DNA from: Ophioderma brevispina
Taxonomy: Eukaryota > Echinodermata > Ophiuroidea > Amphilepidida > Ophiodermatidae
DNA length: 64,000 bases
Direction: 5' to 3'
NCBI GenBank assembly: GCA_023653785.1
Contig: JAMKCH010005405.1
Coordinates: 18,162-82,161 of the forward strand
The translations under genes were made by a program, and so were the position numbers. Below, one piece after another: positions 1-14,000 of the stretch (positions within the stretch are counted from its first letter, which is position 1; the number at the start of each line of letters is the position of its first letter). The notes beneath the pieces were generated by a model. That model worked only from the letters and a program-made list of their open reading frames with translations. It had not been told where the DNA came from and did not search any database.

Positions 1-1301
1 GTCTGCTGGGGATTGAACACTCCTTACAGGTGGAACATAGAGACCAAAGGTGGCACTGTACAGCCTACTTGGGCCTGTCATGTGTTCTAGCACATCCAGG
101 GATCCGAGAGCAGTGACGGCAAAGAAACTTAATACGAACCGAGAAGTGCTCTTGCTAAAGGGAACGTGTTTGGATGTTAAAAGTTTCAAAAAGTGGAACA
201 TTCTTGTAAGCGGATATATTGTTGCCTACATGGTCGGATTATCATAAAAAAACTGAAATGCTCCATAGCCGTGGTTAATACCAGACTTGATGTGATCCAA
301 ATGGTACCAGTTGTGGCTCTCTTCATGTACAAACACATTAATAACTTAAGCTGCCTCGCCCATAGTGTACACTCTACAACGGACCTTTAATGTTGGCAAA
401 AAATTAATAATATTGAAAAGACTGCATCAAACTCCCTCCTGGCTTGAATTCACAATTTGACAAGGGTCTTTGTGAACAGCAACTACATCAAATGTGGAAT
501 CTCCTTATTAATGCGAGATGGAGTGGATATAATCTCCAGCAAATGAAATGTAAATCATGTGTATAGTAAGTTGAGCCTGTCCCCAAGGAGATACAAAGAG
601 AAATATTAATAGCATCTTAAGCCAGTGTAGGAGAACATGAATGTCACTGTTGGAAACACGGAGGACAAAGCTGTTCATTCACCCACAATAAAAATGTTGA
701 AATTTGCCGGAGCAAAATTGATAAGAGGTTTTATTTCAATGGGTTTTTATTTCAAGGGTTTCAATGCCTAGAACGAGGGGCATTATTAGCATCCAAGGAA
801 GTTCACAGTACTTGAGTATGATGATAAGCTATCAGATTATGACAAGAATATTTTAAGGTTCTCTCGGCTGTTTACTTGTTACATCTCGGGTCAAGGAAGG
901 TAAACACTGTGATGCTGATAACAAAAGAACCACACAAAGGTCGCAAGCATCCGGCCAAGAAAAGGTTGAATTCAAGTCTGTGTGAATACACTAGACTGCA
1001 ACTTGGGCCCCGAACTTTGCAATTGAAGGCAAATAGATGTAATGCAGTCAGTGGGGAAATCAGCGGGATAGATACAAGTTGTGTCTGCAAGGGCTCATCG
1101 CTCATCCTTTTATTGGCTCTGCACCTTGGAGTGAGAGACACTCTTTTAATAAAATTGCCAGTCAATAGAGATACATGCTGGCAAAGTTGAGATTTTGACA
1201 CAAAATAAATGACTGAATATAAAAGAAAAGATTGCACCCTGAAAAGGGGTAATTAGATAAAATCTGAGAGTGTAAGTACTGTACACCTGAAGGCAGAGAT
1301 G

Positions 1302-1315
1302 GTTGTCATGGTAAC
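1302..1315. promoter_or_regulatory. RFX X-box-like palindrome
   Basis: The 14-mer GTTGTCATGGTAAC matches the imperfect palindrome (GTNRCC, short spacer, RGYAAC) bound by RFX winged-helix factors, with one deviation in the left half (GTTGTC instead of GTTGCC). It lies in presumed intron. Single occurrences of such a motif arise by chance, so function is only a possibility. Confidence 0.3.
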
Positions 1316-3701
1316 TAAGATAGAAATGAAGAAATAGTTCCACTCTATGTATTTGGACTTCGGTGCATCAAGGCATCTATAGATCAAGTAACGTCCTCTA
1401 TTTAAAATGTCTTTGAATAATATACAGACCTACAGAGGGTAATTGCACAGCACAGGTTTTGCAAAATTGCCTCAGGAAATGCTGAAACTATCCTGTCGGA
1501 TGCCGATCACACGGGCGTAGTGATCACAGCCAAATCTTCTCGTGTTATTAGTTTTTAATCTGTGCATGGGGGTAGCAAGGTAGGATTCATTTTCCTTGAG
1601 TTGGTCCGGGTGCACTCAGAATTTGCAGACCCGTGATCTGATAACTCATTACCTATTTTGCCTGGTGTATGATGGGTAATTTTAGGCTAAGAGTCAGGAT
1701 GGTTGTTAATAATGGCGAGTGCCGTTGTGGAATTGATAGTGACGGTGGATTTCCTGATTAGGAATAAAATCCTCACACGGCACAACAGGTCAGGTGAAAA
1801 GAAATTGCTTTTGGAATTTTCATTTTGGCGAGAGGAGCTGAAGCGCAGGTTTTGACGGAGAGGGTGCCGATTGGGCAATTGCCCATCAGCGATAGAACAA
1901 AAGTATAGTAAGGAAAGACTAGGTCAAACAGTTATAACAAATCAAATTAGTGTGTGTCTTTGCGAATCACCTGAGTGCCGTACGGATGCCATGGCCTACG
2001 GGTTTTTTGTGACCTTTTGCGACTGTTGTATCACCTGTATTTTGATTGCAGTGGAAAAGCCTTTCACACGCATAATGAATAGACATCAGGTATAATGTCG
2101 GGTAGGGATAATGTAACCATGGAAATAGGGCATTCATGTGTGTTGGACACAAGTACAACCCTATTTTACAGCGCTCTTGTGATTTCCTCTCAATTTGAAT
2201 AAAAAAAGACAAAAAAGGCAAAGAGCATTGAAGAGCTGGGTGATAAAAAAGTAGAGCTTGATTTGCCCGTAGGAGTTGTTTATAGGTGAGAAAATTGTAA
2301 GCGACAGGGCCGTGTGTAGAAACAAGGCAGTGGCGATATGAGATATCAGAGTAATAAACAAGCTGTTTGTGCATGTTCAACAGGCTTGGAGTCTATCCCA
2401 TCATTTCCTGTGTAGTCGAGATACAAGGCAGAGATCAGAAAATGAAATAGGAACTGCGGCGTCTAAGTTCGTCTAAAATGAACATGCGAGTAGTACATCA
2501 AAGGTGTTGATGGTCATCAAGAAGAGTTAGATTTGATCTCTGCCTGTTCTTATACAATAAAGAGTGATTAGTTTTGCTTTTACAAGTGCATGTTTGCTAT
2601 GTATTCTTGTTGAACAGGCGTTTGATGAGTAAAAGTTCCATGCTGAGACGCAAAAAAAACTTGGAATTGGCTTATTCCGTAAGAAAACATGTTTTGCCAA
2701 CACAACCTTCAAATTATGAAAAAGTCTGCCTTCTGTTTCGGAGGTTTACATAACTGGGTGAACCCAGCCGAGGGCCTCCCATCACCAAATTGCTACACTT
2801 TAACAGGTTTCATCAAACTCCAACACAAACAAGTACAATTGTATTAGTTCTGCCCCGCTTGAATGCCAATTTCCGTTTGGCAATCCAATTCCATATGACA
2901 GCCCCTGTGCGAGCCATCCACTGGGCCAAACAGGCTAGTAAACATCAATATTATCCGCCAAACCCCGTCAAGCCTGTCAAAGCCCGGCTATCACCAGGAG
3001 ACTTTCCCTCATTTTCAGCTGCGCAAGTGGCGTTCCAGGTCCCTCATATTCTCCATTTCCTTTCCCTTTCTGAACCAAATATTTTGATCGCTTCAGAAAG
3101 AAAGTTGATTGCATTATACATTGTGACGTGCTTGCAACGCATTTATCAAATTTTCAACAACAAAAAAAGAACCTCATTTGAGGTTTGAGATTTGACTCCT
3201 TTCACAAATCAGGATGGCTTCTCTTAATATGCTACATGGGATGACCAGTTTGATACAACAGAATAAGGGAGGCAGTGTGAGGGTTCTCCAGGCCATTTAA
3301 CATGGATTCCCTGGTGGTGGAAAAGTGTCAGCTAAGTAAATGTCGCAGGCCTCAACCCGTCATGGGTTTGTTTGAATTGTCTCTTTTTGAATTGCCTTTG
3401 AATTTCCCTTAGGATCAGTGTAAATTACAGAGGGGCAGGAACGCAATTATGGTGTGAATTTAGTTAGCGTTGCCCCCTGATCCTCCTTTCAAAGAGTAAA
3501 TGATGCATGACACTTCTAATGTTATCCAACAAATTTGATTTTCAGCATGAACTTGGCAAGAAAGAGTATGCTTCGAATCGCTGTTTGAAAGCTTATTCGT
3601 GATATTAAACTTTGCGAGACAATTCAAGTAATGATAAAAGGTTGAAAGCATAGCAATCAGATTTATAAAAAGAATTGAAATTATCAAATCATCCACATGC
3701 A

Positions 3702-3753
3702 CCACATACACAAACACACAAACACACACGCATAAACACACACACAAATGTGT
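3702..3753. repeat. CA-rich microsatellite
   Basis: A run of imperfect CA dinucleotides (cacatacacaaacacacaa and similar) inside presumed intron. The Val/Cys-rich open frame over it on the - strand is an artefact of the repeat. Confidence 0.75.
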
Positions 3754-4483
3754 GCTGAAGTTGATTTCATTGTTTATTTGAATCCATGGAGATGGACAAG
3801 TTGGGAATATGTTTACATTCTTGAAATTGTATCTATATTAAGATCAAGTTTGACTGGTAATTGAGAATGGAATCTTGGTTTAAAAGGTTCTAGAAAAAAT
3901 TGAGGCCAAACTAGCGCCCAGAATCTGTTTTGTCTCTTGAGAAATTCTAGAGCTTTCTCTTTGTGAAAGCATCTAGTAAAATGTCTCAATACAATTTATT
4001 ACTATACATATTCCTTTCTTAAGCTGCAATCTAAACCAAGCCACAATGTCTGGCCTGCTCGGAGCATCATACCAATTTTCCATTTCCTTTCATCCGCCAT
4101 CGTACACTCTCTCTCTCAACTGTATCCTTTTCTTAATTTGACCAAATCATAGTGTCCCAGCACCCATCACTTCTGTCAAGTGTGCTCATTAGCCTGGCGA
4201 CTTGACTCGTGGATGCTTGAAAGTTTCTTACTCGGGTAATGGCCTAGTCGATCCTTCCAAGGTCTATACCATGAATTTTTCATCAACATTTTGATGGATA
4301 AAAGCACTTGTTATCGTATCTAGGCTTGCATAAATTATTCCTGAACGAAATATCAGCTGTGTTTCCTTTGTTGATATTTCATGAGGTAACATAATACAAC
4401 TAAAACTAAACCATGTGACAACCCCAGAAAAAAAAAGATCTGTTTTTACAAGTGTTCCTTTTTGTTTCATTGTCTCATCACAG

Positions 4484-4546
4484 GTCGATCCAAATAGCAT
4501 AGCAGGTGAAGACGGGAGAACAAAAGAAGGCGATCAAATCCTGCAG
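4484..4546 (+). CDS. PDZRN3: PDZRN3-like gene, exon encoding part of PDZ2 (internal exon)
   Basis: A 63-base internal exon, phase 0 at both ends, preceded by ...ctcatcacag and followed by gtaagc. It reads VDPNSIAGEDGRTKEGDQIL plus Q. This is the central part of a PDZ domain: the DPNS-A-DGR-EGD-IL core is the pattern of PDZ2 in PDZRN3/PDZRN4, membrane-associated E3 ligases that organise receptor complexes (MuSK and Wnt signalling in vertebrates, known for the family, not shown here). The exon ends inside the GD-IL-x-NG signature, which is completed by the next exon. The exons for RING, TRAF zinc finger, PDZ1 and the start of PDZ2 are not in view. The splice sites and unbroken frame into the next exon make this a confident coding call despite its short length. 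Confidence 0.88.
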
Positions 4547-6507
4547 GTAAGCCGACATTAGCTGAACACACCATACAAAATGCAAATTTTGCTTCGCAAA
4601 ACTACCCACGTACAGCAAGCTTCCCTCGTGAAAATTCCGAAATTTCAGCAGGCAAGAATTAATACATTGTCAGTGGCCTTTTGATATCAGACTGGCAACA
4701 GGCAACCAAATCTGCTTGAGAAAAATGTCAAATGTTTCAAACTTCATAGTAATGTTGTAAACCCTGCTGAATTTGTAGCACTCAAGGTGGTGCGGAAATA
4801 ACAGAAAGGTTATCTTGAAAGACCTAACCATTTGTATCAAAACTATTTTGAGAACACAATGCCTGATTTTCATCTCTGTGCCACAGTTCATAGGATTTCA
4901 CATGCATGTGGGTTTATAAGTTCCTTGTTTGCATTCTGGGAACCACAAATTGACCCAAATTTGTTTTTCAATACACAAATGTGTATTGATCAACCAACTG
5001 CCCCATATATGGAGACTAAGCAAGTTTTAAGCACAGCTTTGCATAGAAGCGGTTAATATTAGTACAAGTTTCACTTAAATCCCTCTACAAACCAAGGGGA
5101 CTTAGTCGATACATGGACTCTCATGCAAATTCTGCTCGGCAAGCTTCGCTGCAAATCCTGGCGCGTGCTTGTTGATACTGTTTGTGAAATTCGGCACAAG
5201 TGTGCAGGTGGGTGCGGAACATGCTATATCGCCCGCTGATCAAACCCCGGGGGATTCCACTCAGAAAGCTTTGTGAGGCCCTTACGCACGTCCCTATTCA
5301 TATTGCATAAGGTGTTAGGAGGATTGAGCCAGGTCTAATTCAGGACTAGCAAAGTTTTTCATCTCTCCTTCATCTGTATTTCTTGTGTGTGTTATAAAAA
5401 GGATGCATGCATTATGGCTCTCAAAGAACTTTTGCTGACAAGCAAGCGAGTTTGATTTCCCATAGATTATGGTGGCATAACATTAAGGTATCTGGTTATA
5501 ATGGGAAATGGAACTTGAACTCACCATGCTAGGCACCCTAGCAAACAACCCAATAATGAGATGAGAAACATGATGCGGCCCAATACAGGAATGTAAACAT
5601 GATGTTTGGCTTTCTGAATTGACAAAAAGAGAATTAGCCTAGTTTCAAGACACGGGAAAAATCGAATCATTGCTCTGGCTGCATAGGATTCAATATCTAC
5701 TCTTGGGTATCATAGTGGGAGATATAAGTGCATTTCCAACAACAAAAAACTTGAATCATCTACAAACTTTTGACATTGCAATCTTTTTTAGAAAGAAAAA
5801 AAATACTCTGCCTGATATTCTTGAAGGGAGTGTAACTTGAAAACCAGGTTTAAACAGGTTAAACAGGTTTAAACCAGGGTTAGTCCTTTATGAATAGACC
5901 CTTTTTCTTTCAACATACTCTGAAAGTGTAATATAATACCATAGGTGAGAAATCCCCATGAATGGGCTACTGCAGTCCGTTCACAAAGATCTAACCCCAG
6001 TTTCAAGGTGTATCAAGAGATTTCGAGGCATCTATATTTTCTGTCATATGTAGTGGTTTCATATAGATTAGACACTCAATAGATTTCTTACCTTTAAATT
6101 GGCTACAGAAATGTCTGAAAAGTGAAAACAAAAGGTGATTTTTATATGCTTATATTTCAATATAAACCATAGGCTGAATTTCCTATTTGCTCCTATAAGA
6201 AATTAGAAATTTCACATTTTTTGTACCAAAGAAATAATTCTCAGCTTAATCTTTTCAGATGAGGTTATTTTTGATAGAAAGCTTTGATCAGTGCAAAAAC
6301 CAGAATTTTCACATTTTTTAGGAACACCCCTTATGTGAAATCTCTCGTTGCACCTTTAAATCTGGGTTCAAATTTACACTCCCTTTGAAAATACCATCCT
6401 CTGGCTTAGACTGGGTCTTAAGTAATTGTGTTTCTTGAATCAAACTCTAATAAACATGTTGCATTTCATATTCATTATTTTAATTTTTAATATTTGTGAT
6501 TTTTTAG
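4547..6507 (+). other. Intron, 1,961 bases, phase 0
   Basis: GT (gtaagc) to AG (gattttttag) intron between two PDZ2 exons. The 5090-5300 stretch is locally GC-richer but shows no reading frame or repeat I recognise. Most of the 3' part (about 5811-6403) is an inverted-repeat element listed separately. Confidence 0.85.
5811..6403. mobile_element. Diverged inverted-repeat element related to the MITE at 26.4 kb
   Basis: The left end (gatattcttgaagggagtg) and right end (acactccctttgaaaatacc) are inverted complements. The internal motifs aaaccagggttagtcc, gaccctttttctttcaacat and gtgagaaatccccatgaatg match the left half of the 285-bp element at 26448-26732. The copy is longer (about 590 bp), carries extra unrelated sequence in its right half, and has no clear target duplication, so it is an old or composite insertion. 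It contains no coding capacity. Confidence 0.65.
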
Positions 6508-6603
6508 ATCAATGGTGAAGATGTACATAATAAGGACCAAGCTCTGGAACTATTTGGCCAACATGCTGAAACAACGATGCTAGTGTGTAGGCCACAACTA
6601 AGG
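6508..6603 (+). CDS. PDZRN3: PDZRN3-like gene, exon encoding the end of PDZ2
   Basis: A 96-base exon, phase 0 at both ends, between ...gattttttag and gtaagt. It encodes INGEDVHNKDQALELFGQ followed by HAETTMLVCRPQLR. With the preceding exon this completes PDZ2: the ING turn, the V-NKDQAL-LF helix that lines the ligand groove, and the last strand (TTMLVCRP). In the vertebrate family the domain likewise ends in L-[IV]-ARP followed by a short acidic linker, so the end of the domain and the exon end coincide. Nothing is missing from the C-terminal half of the fold. The next exon joins in frame after Arg. Confidence 0.9.
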
Positions 6604-6981
6604 GTAAGTAAATTTAAAAGATGTTTCTAAAGAAGGTCAACTTTTACAAGAACACTTCAAAAGAGAACTTGTTTGTTCATTTAATGTTTTTTTTCCAATA
6701 GGGATTAGGTAGAGCGTACTCTCATGTTTTGATTTGTTGATGGTTATAAATTACCAATATTACTCTATTATCAAAGCAAAATTTAGTTATGTAATTTTGA
6801 AGTGATCTTACACAATAAATTAAGTTCAAATCGTATTCCATTGTACACTTGCTCTTGAAACTTGATAATTGAATTTGCAATTCTGAGAAAACTTGCAGCA
6901 TTATGTTTATCTTTCACACCTTGGATTGTGTTAAAGAGTTCAATTTTAAATCAGATTAAATTGAAGACATTTGATAGACCC

Positions 6982-7135
6982 AGTTAAAGGTTGACTCATA
7001 GATTTTCCAAGGATGGCGCCATCAGTTTTCTAACAAATCATGTTTTTTGCATGTACATAATGCTTGTCCAAATACTAACTACTGTGTGAAACAGCCAAGC
7101 TCATATACTAGCACACAAATCACAATGGAAAACTT
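6982..7135 (-). mobile_element. Partial copy of the TTAA-flanked MITE at 15.1 kb
   Basis: It starts with ttaaaggttgactcatagat, the same end as the element at 15129-15315. It then shows, in opposite orientation, the motifs aacaaatcatgttttttgca, acataatgcttgtcc and actgtgtgaaacagccaagc that fill that element. The far terminal repeat is decayed or missing. Confidence 0.6.
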
Positions 7136-10100
7136 TTCATCTTAAACTTTGGAACTGAGCATTTCTGAACTATCTTCTAGTTGACTATTTTTAATTTACA
7201 AAACAACAAAATATTTTAAGATCGCTGAGTCAGCCGCGGGACAAAAGGGGAGAGTCGGGGGGGGTGAGTAGGAATGAAAGCGGTAGGTCTTAGGACATTA
7301 ACCCAGACAATGGATGAGAGGAATAATATGAGAGAAGTGTATTGCTTAGGCATTATCGTCTAATAAAGGAATATGCAATACACAGGAATTCTTTGTTGAA
7401 TGGGAAAATGAGTGCACTATGTATTTTTCAGCATAGACCACATGTGGGCCGTACCACATAGAACAAAGCGAACATGCTACCACATTCCATCCACATTATC
7501 ACGATTCCTTATTATCTAATCAAAAATCACTTAATAGAGGATGTTACTATGTTACACTCATCACCCCAAAAACTGATAAAACAGGTGGTGCTCGGTATCC
7601 GCACACAAAGGCTGTAATCGGAGGAAAGCAGAAACGCTCCTGCTTTGCACCTACAAACAGTTTATTTTCATGAGCCTCAATGCCCATTAAAGTTGATTGT
7701 CCCTTTAACTCTCCCTTGGTTATGGTTAGTGTAGGCAGATGGTGCACTGGTTAGGGCCCGACCTCAAGTTTGTTTATTTTGCATGGGATAGTTGTTTAGA
7801 AAAAGTCTGCAGGCAGATTTTGGGTGTGAAAGAGAGAGCAGGGTTTCCCCTCACCATTATGCGAAGTTTGTCGGTCCTTTTGTTTTATGCCTTGGAGTGG
7901 CGTGGTTTTTCATTTAGACTTGGAGAATAAAAAGTCTGTGTGTGATTTTGATGGTGTTTCTTATTGTTAGGAGATGCTAGAGTTTGCAGTGATATGATAG
8001 TCGTGTGAGGAGCAGTGGACATAAGGTCATATTTGAGTCACAACAGTGTCTGGGTGCTCCATTCTATTGGATTTCCCTGCAAGGCCTAAGTTAGTACTCC
8101 ATAGTATGCGTACCTCCAGCTCCTGAAGTCGTGTTCATACCATGATGTGTGAAACATTCTCCCTAAATTTTTAGTCTATGTGATGGATAGACTATGGATG
8201 AACATTGAGCCAGTGCATAAGTTAAAATTTTACCAGATTTCCAGAGGTGGATGCAAAATTAAAAGCAACCCTACTGATACAAAGAGTGTATATGGCCCTG
8301 AGAGCGAAACCAAAGAAACCCCCTCATTCCTCAAATGCGACAAAGGACACAAATAAATGGTATTTGTGCAAAATTTATGTTAACTCACTAGAAAAAGGGA
8401 TTTCAACACAAAAATTTGCCCTGAAACATACAATTTCATTCATTCAAAATAATATTAAGAGTGGCCATACCAACCCACTATTTTTAAGGGGGTAGGAGAA
8501 GGGAAAATCTAAAAGAGAATGATGAATCTAGTGCCACATAAACAAAAAAGTGCTGAAATTGGAAAATGCACCTTTTATGTTTGAATTTAACAAACTAGTA
8601 GCTGTGAGTCGCTTCAGATTTGACACATTGAAAGAAGCCAGAGGATGCATTGGTGGCTGAAGGAATAGTGATCTCTGCTTGACTTGCTCTAAACCAGATT
8701 GCGGCCTCTATATCAATTGCGACTGTCTCAAATTGAGTCAAAAGTTTATTGAAAGCGTGTTGGTTATTGTCGGCTATGTAGGGCACTAGTGGCAAAAAGG
8801 TGTCACACAATTCCCCCGCCAGAAGTCATCTAATTCACTCCAGCTACTGTTTCTTTTTTTGTGCGACGTTTTGGCCGTGTAAGATAACCTTGGCAGAGAC
8901 AAAAAGCGAGTGTCTTGTCGGTTGAGGCAAATTTGTAAAGTGTAGGCCGTGTATCCATCACTCTGATCTCTCCTCCCCTTAAAGCGTGTCTGCATTACAG
9001 GTCTAATCTATACAATACTTGGACATAATATCCATAGCGAGTATCGCGCACACCGGTACAAGTTGCGATTCATGGAGGAATTGATTGATTTGGGGAAGTC
9101 ATTGAACTTCTGCTGCAGCTGCTTGGTTGCTACGGTGAATTGAGAATAAGGTGCCAGGAGGAGAGAAAAGACAGAGAGAGGAGTTAATAATCGGCACTGG
9201 AAGAAGACAAGCAGAAGTTTCACTTGCAAGTGTTAGGTATCTTGGATCTTCCTGGGCTCCCTCGGGCCGTTTGGGGGAACTGATAGGGGAATGGGATTGG
9301 CGTCAATTAGAGGCGGCGAACCTTGCCAAATTGTCTTGTAGTTACCCCTCACCCGACTGATGCCTCCTTGCTAATTGTTGCCAGATGTGCAGCCCCTGAC
9401 CCCTTTGTAAATGTCACATGAAATACATCTCATTCCATTGATTGTTATCATGGTTATTGTTTGTCTTAATCGGATGGGTGTGAAATTAAGAAAAAGTTGA
9501 TAAAAGTAGCTCACAGCCATTGTCATTTATAATTGAAGCTGCGAGGATGATATTCCTTTTTCACATGCTCGGCAGTATCTTGTTTTAGCAATTGACTTGC
9601 TATTAATTCCACAGACCTGTTAATATAATCAATTTAAATTAAATTATTTGAAAGTAGTTTTGCAATCAAACGTCAGCTAAACGAAGCATTGCGAGCTACA
9701 CTTTCTCCTGTCTACCCATGTTCATGGGGGAGAGGGGTGACAATGAGAAGCGTCCCAGTGGAAGATGATTCCTTCCTGCTGCCAGACAATATTTACAATT
9801 TTTGGTCTAATTGTTTGATGAAAATTTGTGTCTTGTTGGTTTAAATTCCCTCAAAAAGCTTAGTGGCGTGTTCAAAGATGCTTTGGATGATCCACAGCCA
9901 TTGCAATTTGTGATATTTACATTTACACCGACAAGAATATATTGTTAGGAAAACAAGACCTAGAAAATACACACAAAACTTATGATGCTGAAACATGGCT
10001 AGATAACAAAATGTGCCTACTTGTTCTTAGAAATATTTCTGCCTTTCTGGGAACTACAGAGAAGTTAAGAACCATTTGTTTGACATTACTAGAGTTCAAA

Positions 10101-10730
10101 GCTCTTTAGGGCTACAAAAATAATCTGGGACACACTAATATTTTGTATTAAACCAAAAGAAGTGACAAATGAAGCAATTTTTGTGACAATTTTTGTTTGA
10201 AATTTGTATTTTACAAGTCCTCCCAATTGACCTTATGTCACTTTACAAGATTTTATGGGAGATGCACTCCCAAGTTCCTGCCCTTTTCTATGCCCTGCTA
10301 GAAAGCGTTGCGACCATGATCAGTCAATGTCAACGTTACACACATCATCACCAGGTGGAACTAACCATCGAATCTATAATGCATTGACTCCTCCAAACCG
10401 TTTGGTGGGATCGGAAATTGTAAAGGGATATCTATAGCTCCAATGTGGCCGCAGGGAACGGATCGTTATTTCCTGCACTTAATGCCATGCTCCGTGCCAT
10501 CCTCACTGGACATCAGCAATTATGGGTAATGGTCAAGATGGCCAAAATGGTCTCTTGATAGGCGGCGAGATGGTCCGAGATTGGACAACAATGGATGCCG
10601 CCATCGGAAGGTTTTAATTTCAGGTCAGTTGGTCTTGAGGGACAGTTTGGGCATTTGATGTTTTCTCAAGTAGTGAGTTTGAACAGAAGATGTCTTTGAA
10701 GGAATACATAAGATGTATTGAAGGAATACA

Positions 10731-11005
10731 TCAATGTCAAATGGTAATTGTAATATTGGTTCCACTGGTGCACATACACATGGAACATACATAAAAATCA
10801 GTCATTTCTTTATTACATTGTGGCATTATTTGTCTAAATACTGTCGTAGATGTCAAAATATTCCTGCGTAATTCAACGCATCAACGTCAAGCGTAATTGC
10901 AATACATCAGTTCCACCAAGATCTTACACATGGAACATACATAAAAGTTAGTCATTTCTTTATTTCGCTATGGTAATTTATCTAAAATTAATATTCCTGA
11001 GTAGG
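10731..11005. repeat. Two-unit diverged tandem duplication, period about 149 bp
   Basis: The segment acacatggaacatacataaa followed by agtcatttctttatt occurs near 10777 and again near 10926. Flanking sequence also matches (tcaatgtcaaatggtaattg against tcaacgtcaagcgtaattgc). This is an intronic direct duplication with roughly 75-80 percent similarity by eye. Confidence 0.7.
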
Positions 11006-14000
11006 TGAAGGGGAAAGGTTATGATTAAAAGCAATGTATATCTAGTACACACAAGCATAATAATAATAATAATTGGTTCATTGCCTTTTGGGTTTACAGT
11101 TTCTTCTTTCTTGTTCTTGTGTTGCATAATTTGAAAAAAATATAGGAAATTTCTGGATGAGATTAGTATGAACATGAAAGATTTACTTTTGTGAATATAA
11201 AAAACTACATTTTTTTGTGACAAATCTTTTTATGACATTAGACTTCTGGTCCAAATCATATAAGATGTAAATATATTAGGCCAAAAAAGGTTTGTCTCAA
11301 AAGAAAATGACAAGGCCAAAAAAAAAGCAAAGTGATAAGTGATATATGCATTTTCCTCATTTTGGGTTCACTTTATTGTTTTGCAGCCATTTTCTTCCTT
11401 TTCCCTGACAACTTGGAAAATTAAAAACACTCAAAATCCTTGAAAAACATGGATAAAAGAAATGCATAAAATATGAATTTGAAAACCTATGCATGTAATC
11501 TTCTGAGACAATTCTTTTGGGGCCTTAAAGGGGAATTTTGGGATCCACAATCTTGTCCCCCAGAGATGAGTGCAAGAATTCACCTCTGTTACTTTTTTTG
11601 CTCTCTTACTTAAACACCATTGCGCTACAATGCAAGGTGTATGGGTAAAATAGCGAGAAAAGGACAAGTCAAATAGACATTCAACCATGTGCAAACATCT
11701 CGACCTGTGATTTACCCCCACACTTACATTGCCCTTCTTCCTTCCCAATACATGTCTGGAACTAGACATTTCCAGTTGGCAAGATTAAGCCTTGTCCATC
11801 ATCTATTATTAGACTAATGCCTGTCATATTTTTCAGATAGCGCTTGATAGATGAGCTTTCGTGGTCTTGGGTATCCGATTGTTATGAGATAGTTTGCGTG
11901 CATTTATCACACAAGAAAAGATACGAATGATAAAGAGCCAATATTAAATCAAAAGTGCACTGTTTAGGATGGTAATTTATTAACACTCTTGAATGTTACC
12001 GTAATGTGCTTTTGATCATTTATAATGTTAAGGGTATTAAGGGCAGGTGCTAGTCATAGCAATTTCTATCTAATCTGATGAAGGTTTGTTCCAGTAGCAA
12101 ACAGTTTTGTCTGGTGAATATGAGAGAATAGAATAGCTGCTGTTTGATTTTATTTCTAATGTAGGCCCCATGCAACTAAGGTTTACCAACTTGCTTCATG
12201 TTCCAAGTTGCAGTTAGGTGTCGACTGTTTGGGTCGTTGACACTAAAGACAAAATGCCCTATGCATATCATCAACTTAAGGTCACCCACGCATGTCAAGA
12301 AATAAATGATGCCCTTTGGATTCATGTTAAAATTGTTCTTGTTCTGTGTGATGTGTTTAATAACAATTTGCAGGGTCAAAGGTTAAAGGTTAAGATCACT
12401 TCGTGAACTTAGTGTGAAAGCTGATGGCCCTCCTTTAAGATCATTTAATAACAAAAGAGTTGTTGTAGTATTGACCTTTAAGCATATAAATGAGCATATT
12501 GTATTTTGTAGATTTTTATAATATTGGTTTATGGACGGTGGACTAGAAATCTAAGCACATATAGTGCTATGATTTTGCATACATCGCAACAAATGGATAT
12601 AAATTACAGTATATTACTGGGCCCCAGTGACCAGGAAAACTTAGCAAAGTCAGCCTGAGGCCTGTAGATTAGCCTGAACATGAAATATACAGATGATTTA
12701 AGTGTGTAAAAATATTAGCATGCATGTCTTAGCAGCCAAGCTTAATTTGACAAAATTTTCTTTGAAATAAATGTAACAGATGTGCGTTAATTCCCTAATC
12801 ATTTTACCAGCTTTAAGATTGTTTACACTATCTTTCAAGTTGCCCTCAAGTTATAGTCTGAACTGGTAATTAATCTTGGTCAGTAAAAACATAGTTGAAT
12901 AAGAAGTGCAATGTCGGTAATATGAAGCTTCATTTGACTCTGATTCTTTGCCCAGATTTTACATTTGATGGCGATTGCTTATCAAGTAGGCCCCAAGTCC
13001 GCGTAATTAATCACGGTCACTTTAAAACAAAATGTGAAATTAAAAAACGATTTGTCATTTTCTTGGAGCATGCCTGAAATGCCCGAAGAATGATCGTCAT
13101 TTGGGCGATAATAGCAGTTGGGTAGTTTGCGCTGTGGTAATGGTTGGTATACTCTGCAGATATGAAATCTGACACATCTGTGGTATGTGAACGGTAGTAG
13201 AAGCCCGATGTATCCGTTGCGATTGTTGGAGAAAAGTGTACTTGACCATGCATTAATGCTGGGGACGTTTCAAGACTCAGCGTCTTGTTGCCGTGTGAGG
13301 GAATATCAGAATGAGTGCTTCGGGCTTTCACTTTCATGTAAGACCTTTGAAAGACTTGTAATTTAAAGGGGCATCGATATGCGTGGCTCCGGTAAATAAG
13401 ATGTTAGTGACATTTGTCTTATTGTGGTTTAGAGATGATTCTTTGACTTGTCTAAGATTAATTGTGATCCATAACTTGACATTTACCCATGGGCAAAAAT
13501 TCCCATTGAATTTCTCGGCCAATCAGTGAAAATACACGGGCAAAGTAATTCTCCGAATGGCAGATTGATTATTTAGCGCACGGACGGACGCAACAGCATT
13601 CTAATTATGTGTTGCAAAGGAACACGCATCCGACACTCTAAATCAGCCTAGCGTTTTAAAAGGGTGCGAGAGAGGCTCTTAGTCCTGCGGGGCATACCTG
13701 CCGTGAATATTTACCAATATACTCACAGGAACATTCCTGAATTGATGATTTTTAGCTCCCACTCACACCTTGCCTTCCCCAAAAGCCATTACGAGAAGAG
13801 GTTCCAAAATTACAGTGACATTATAAGGAACCCACAAGACATGGCCATCTTATAAAATGAAAAGATTAACAAATTGTACACCATGTTTCAACCGGAATTG
13901 ATATAACAAATTATAAACTGGCGCAACACTTACTAGCTTGAAATGCTTGGCGATATGATCAAACATACTTAGTCTTTGTACACAGTTTATACTTACAATT

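Larger units (their letters stand above)
1..4483 (+). other. Presumed intron of the PDZRN3-like gene, upstream of the first visible exon
   Basis: No open frame here resembles a known domain, and the first recognisable exon begins at 4484 in phase 0 in the middle of a PDZ domain, so this stretch is inferred to be intron. It holds an X-box-like palindrome at 1302-1315 and a short CA-rich microsatellite near 3710-3750. The block around 2750-3190 is richer in C and looks free of obvious inverted repeats, so it could be conserved non-coding DNA, but nothing in one sequence can show that. I looked for the exon encoding the first half of PDZ2 (carboxylate-binding loop) and did not find it. Confidence 0.6.

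Noticed and set aside
872..1237. Overlapping open frames of 104 and 121 residues on opposite strands
   Set aside because: No domain, low-complexity composition, no splice context; both are chance frames.
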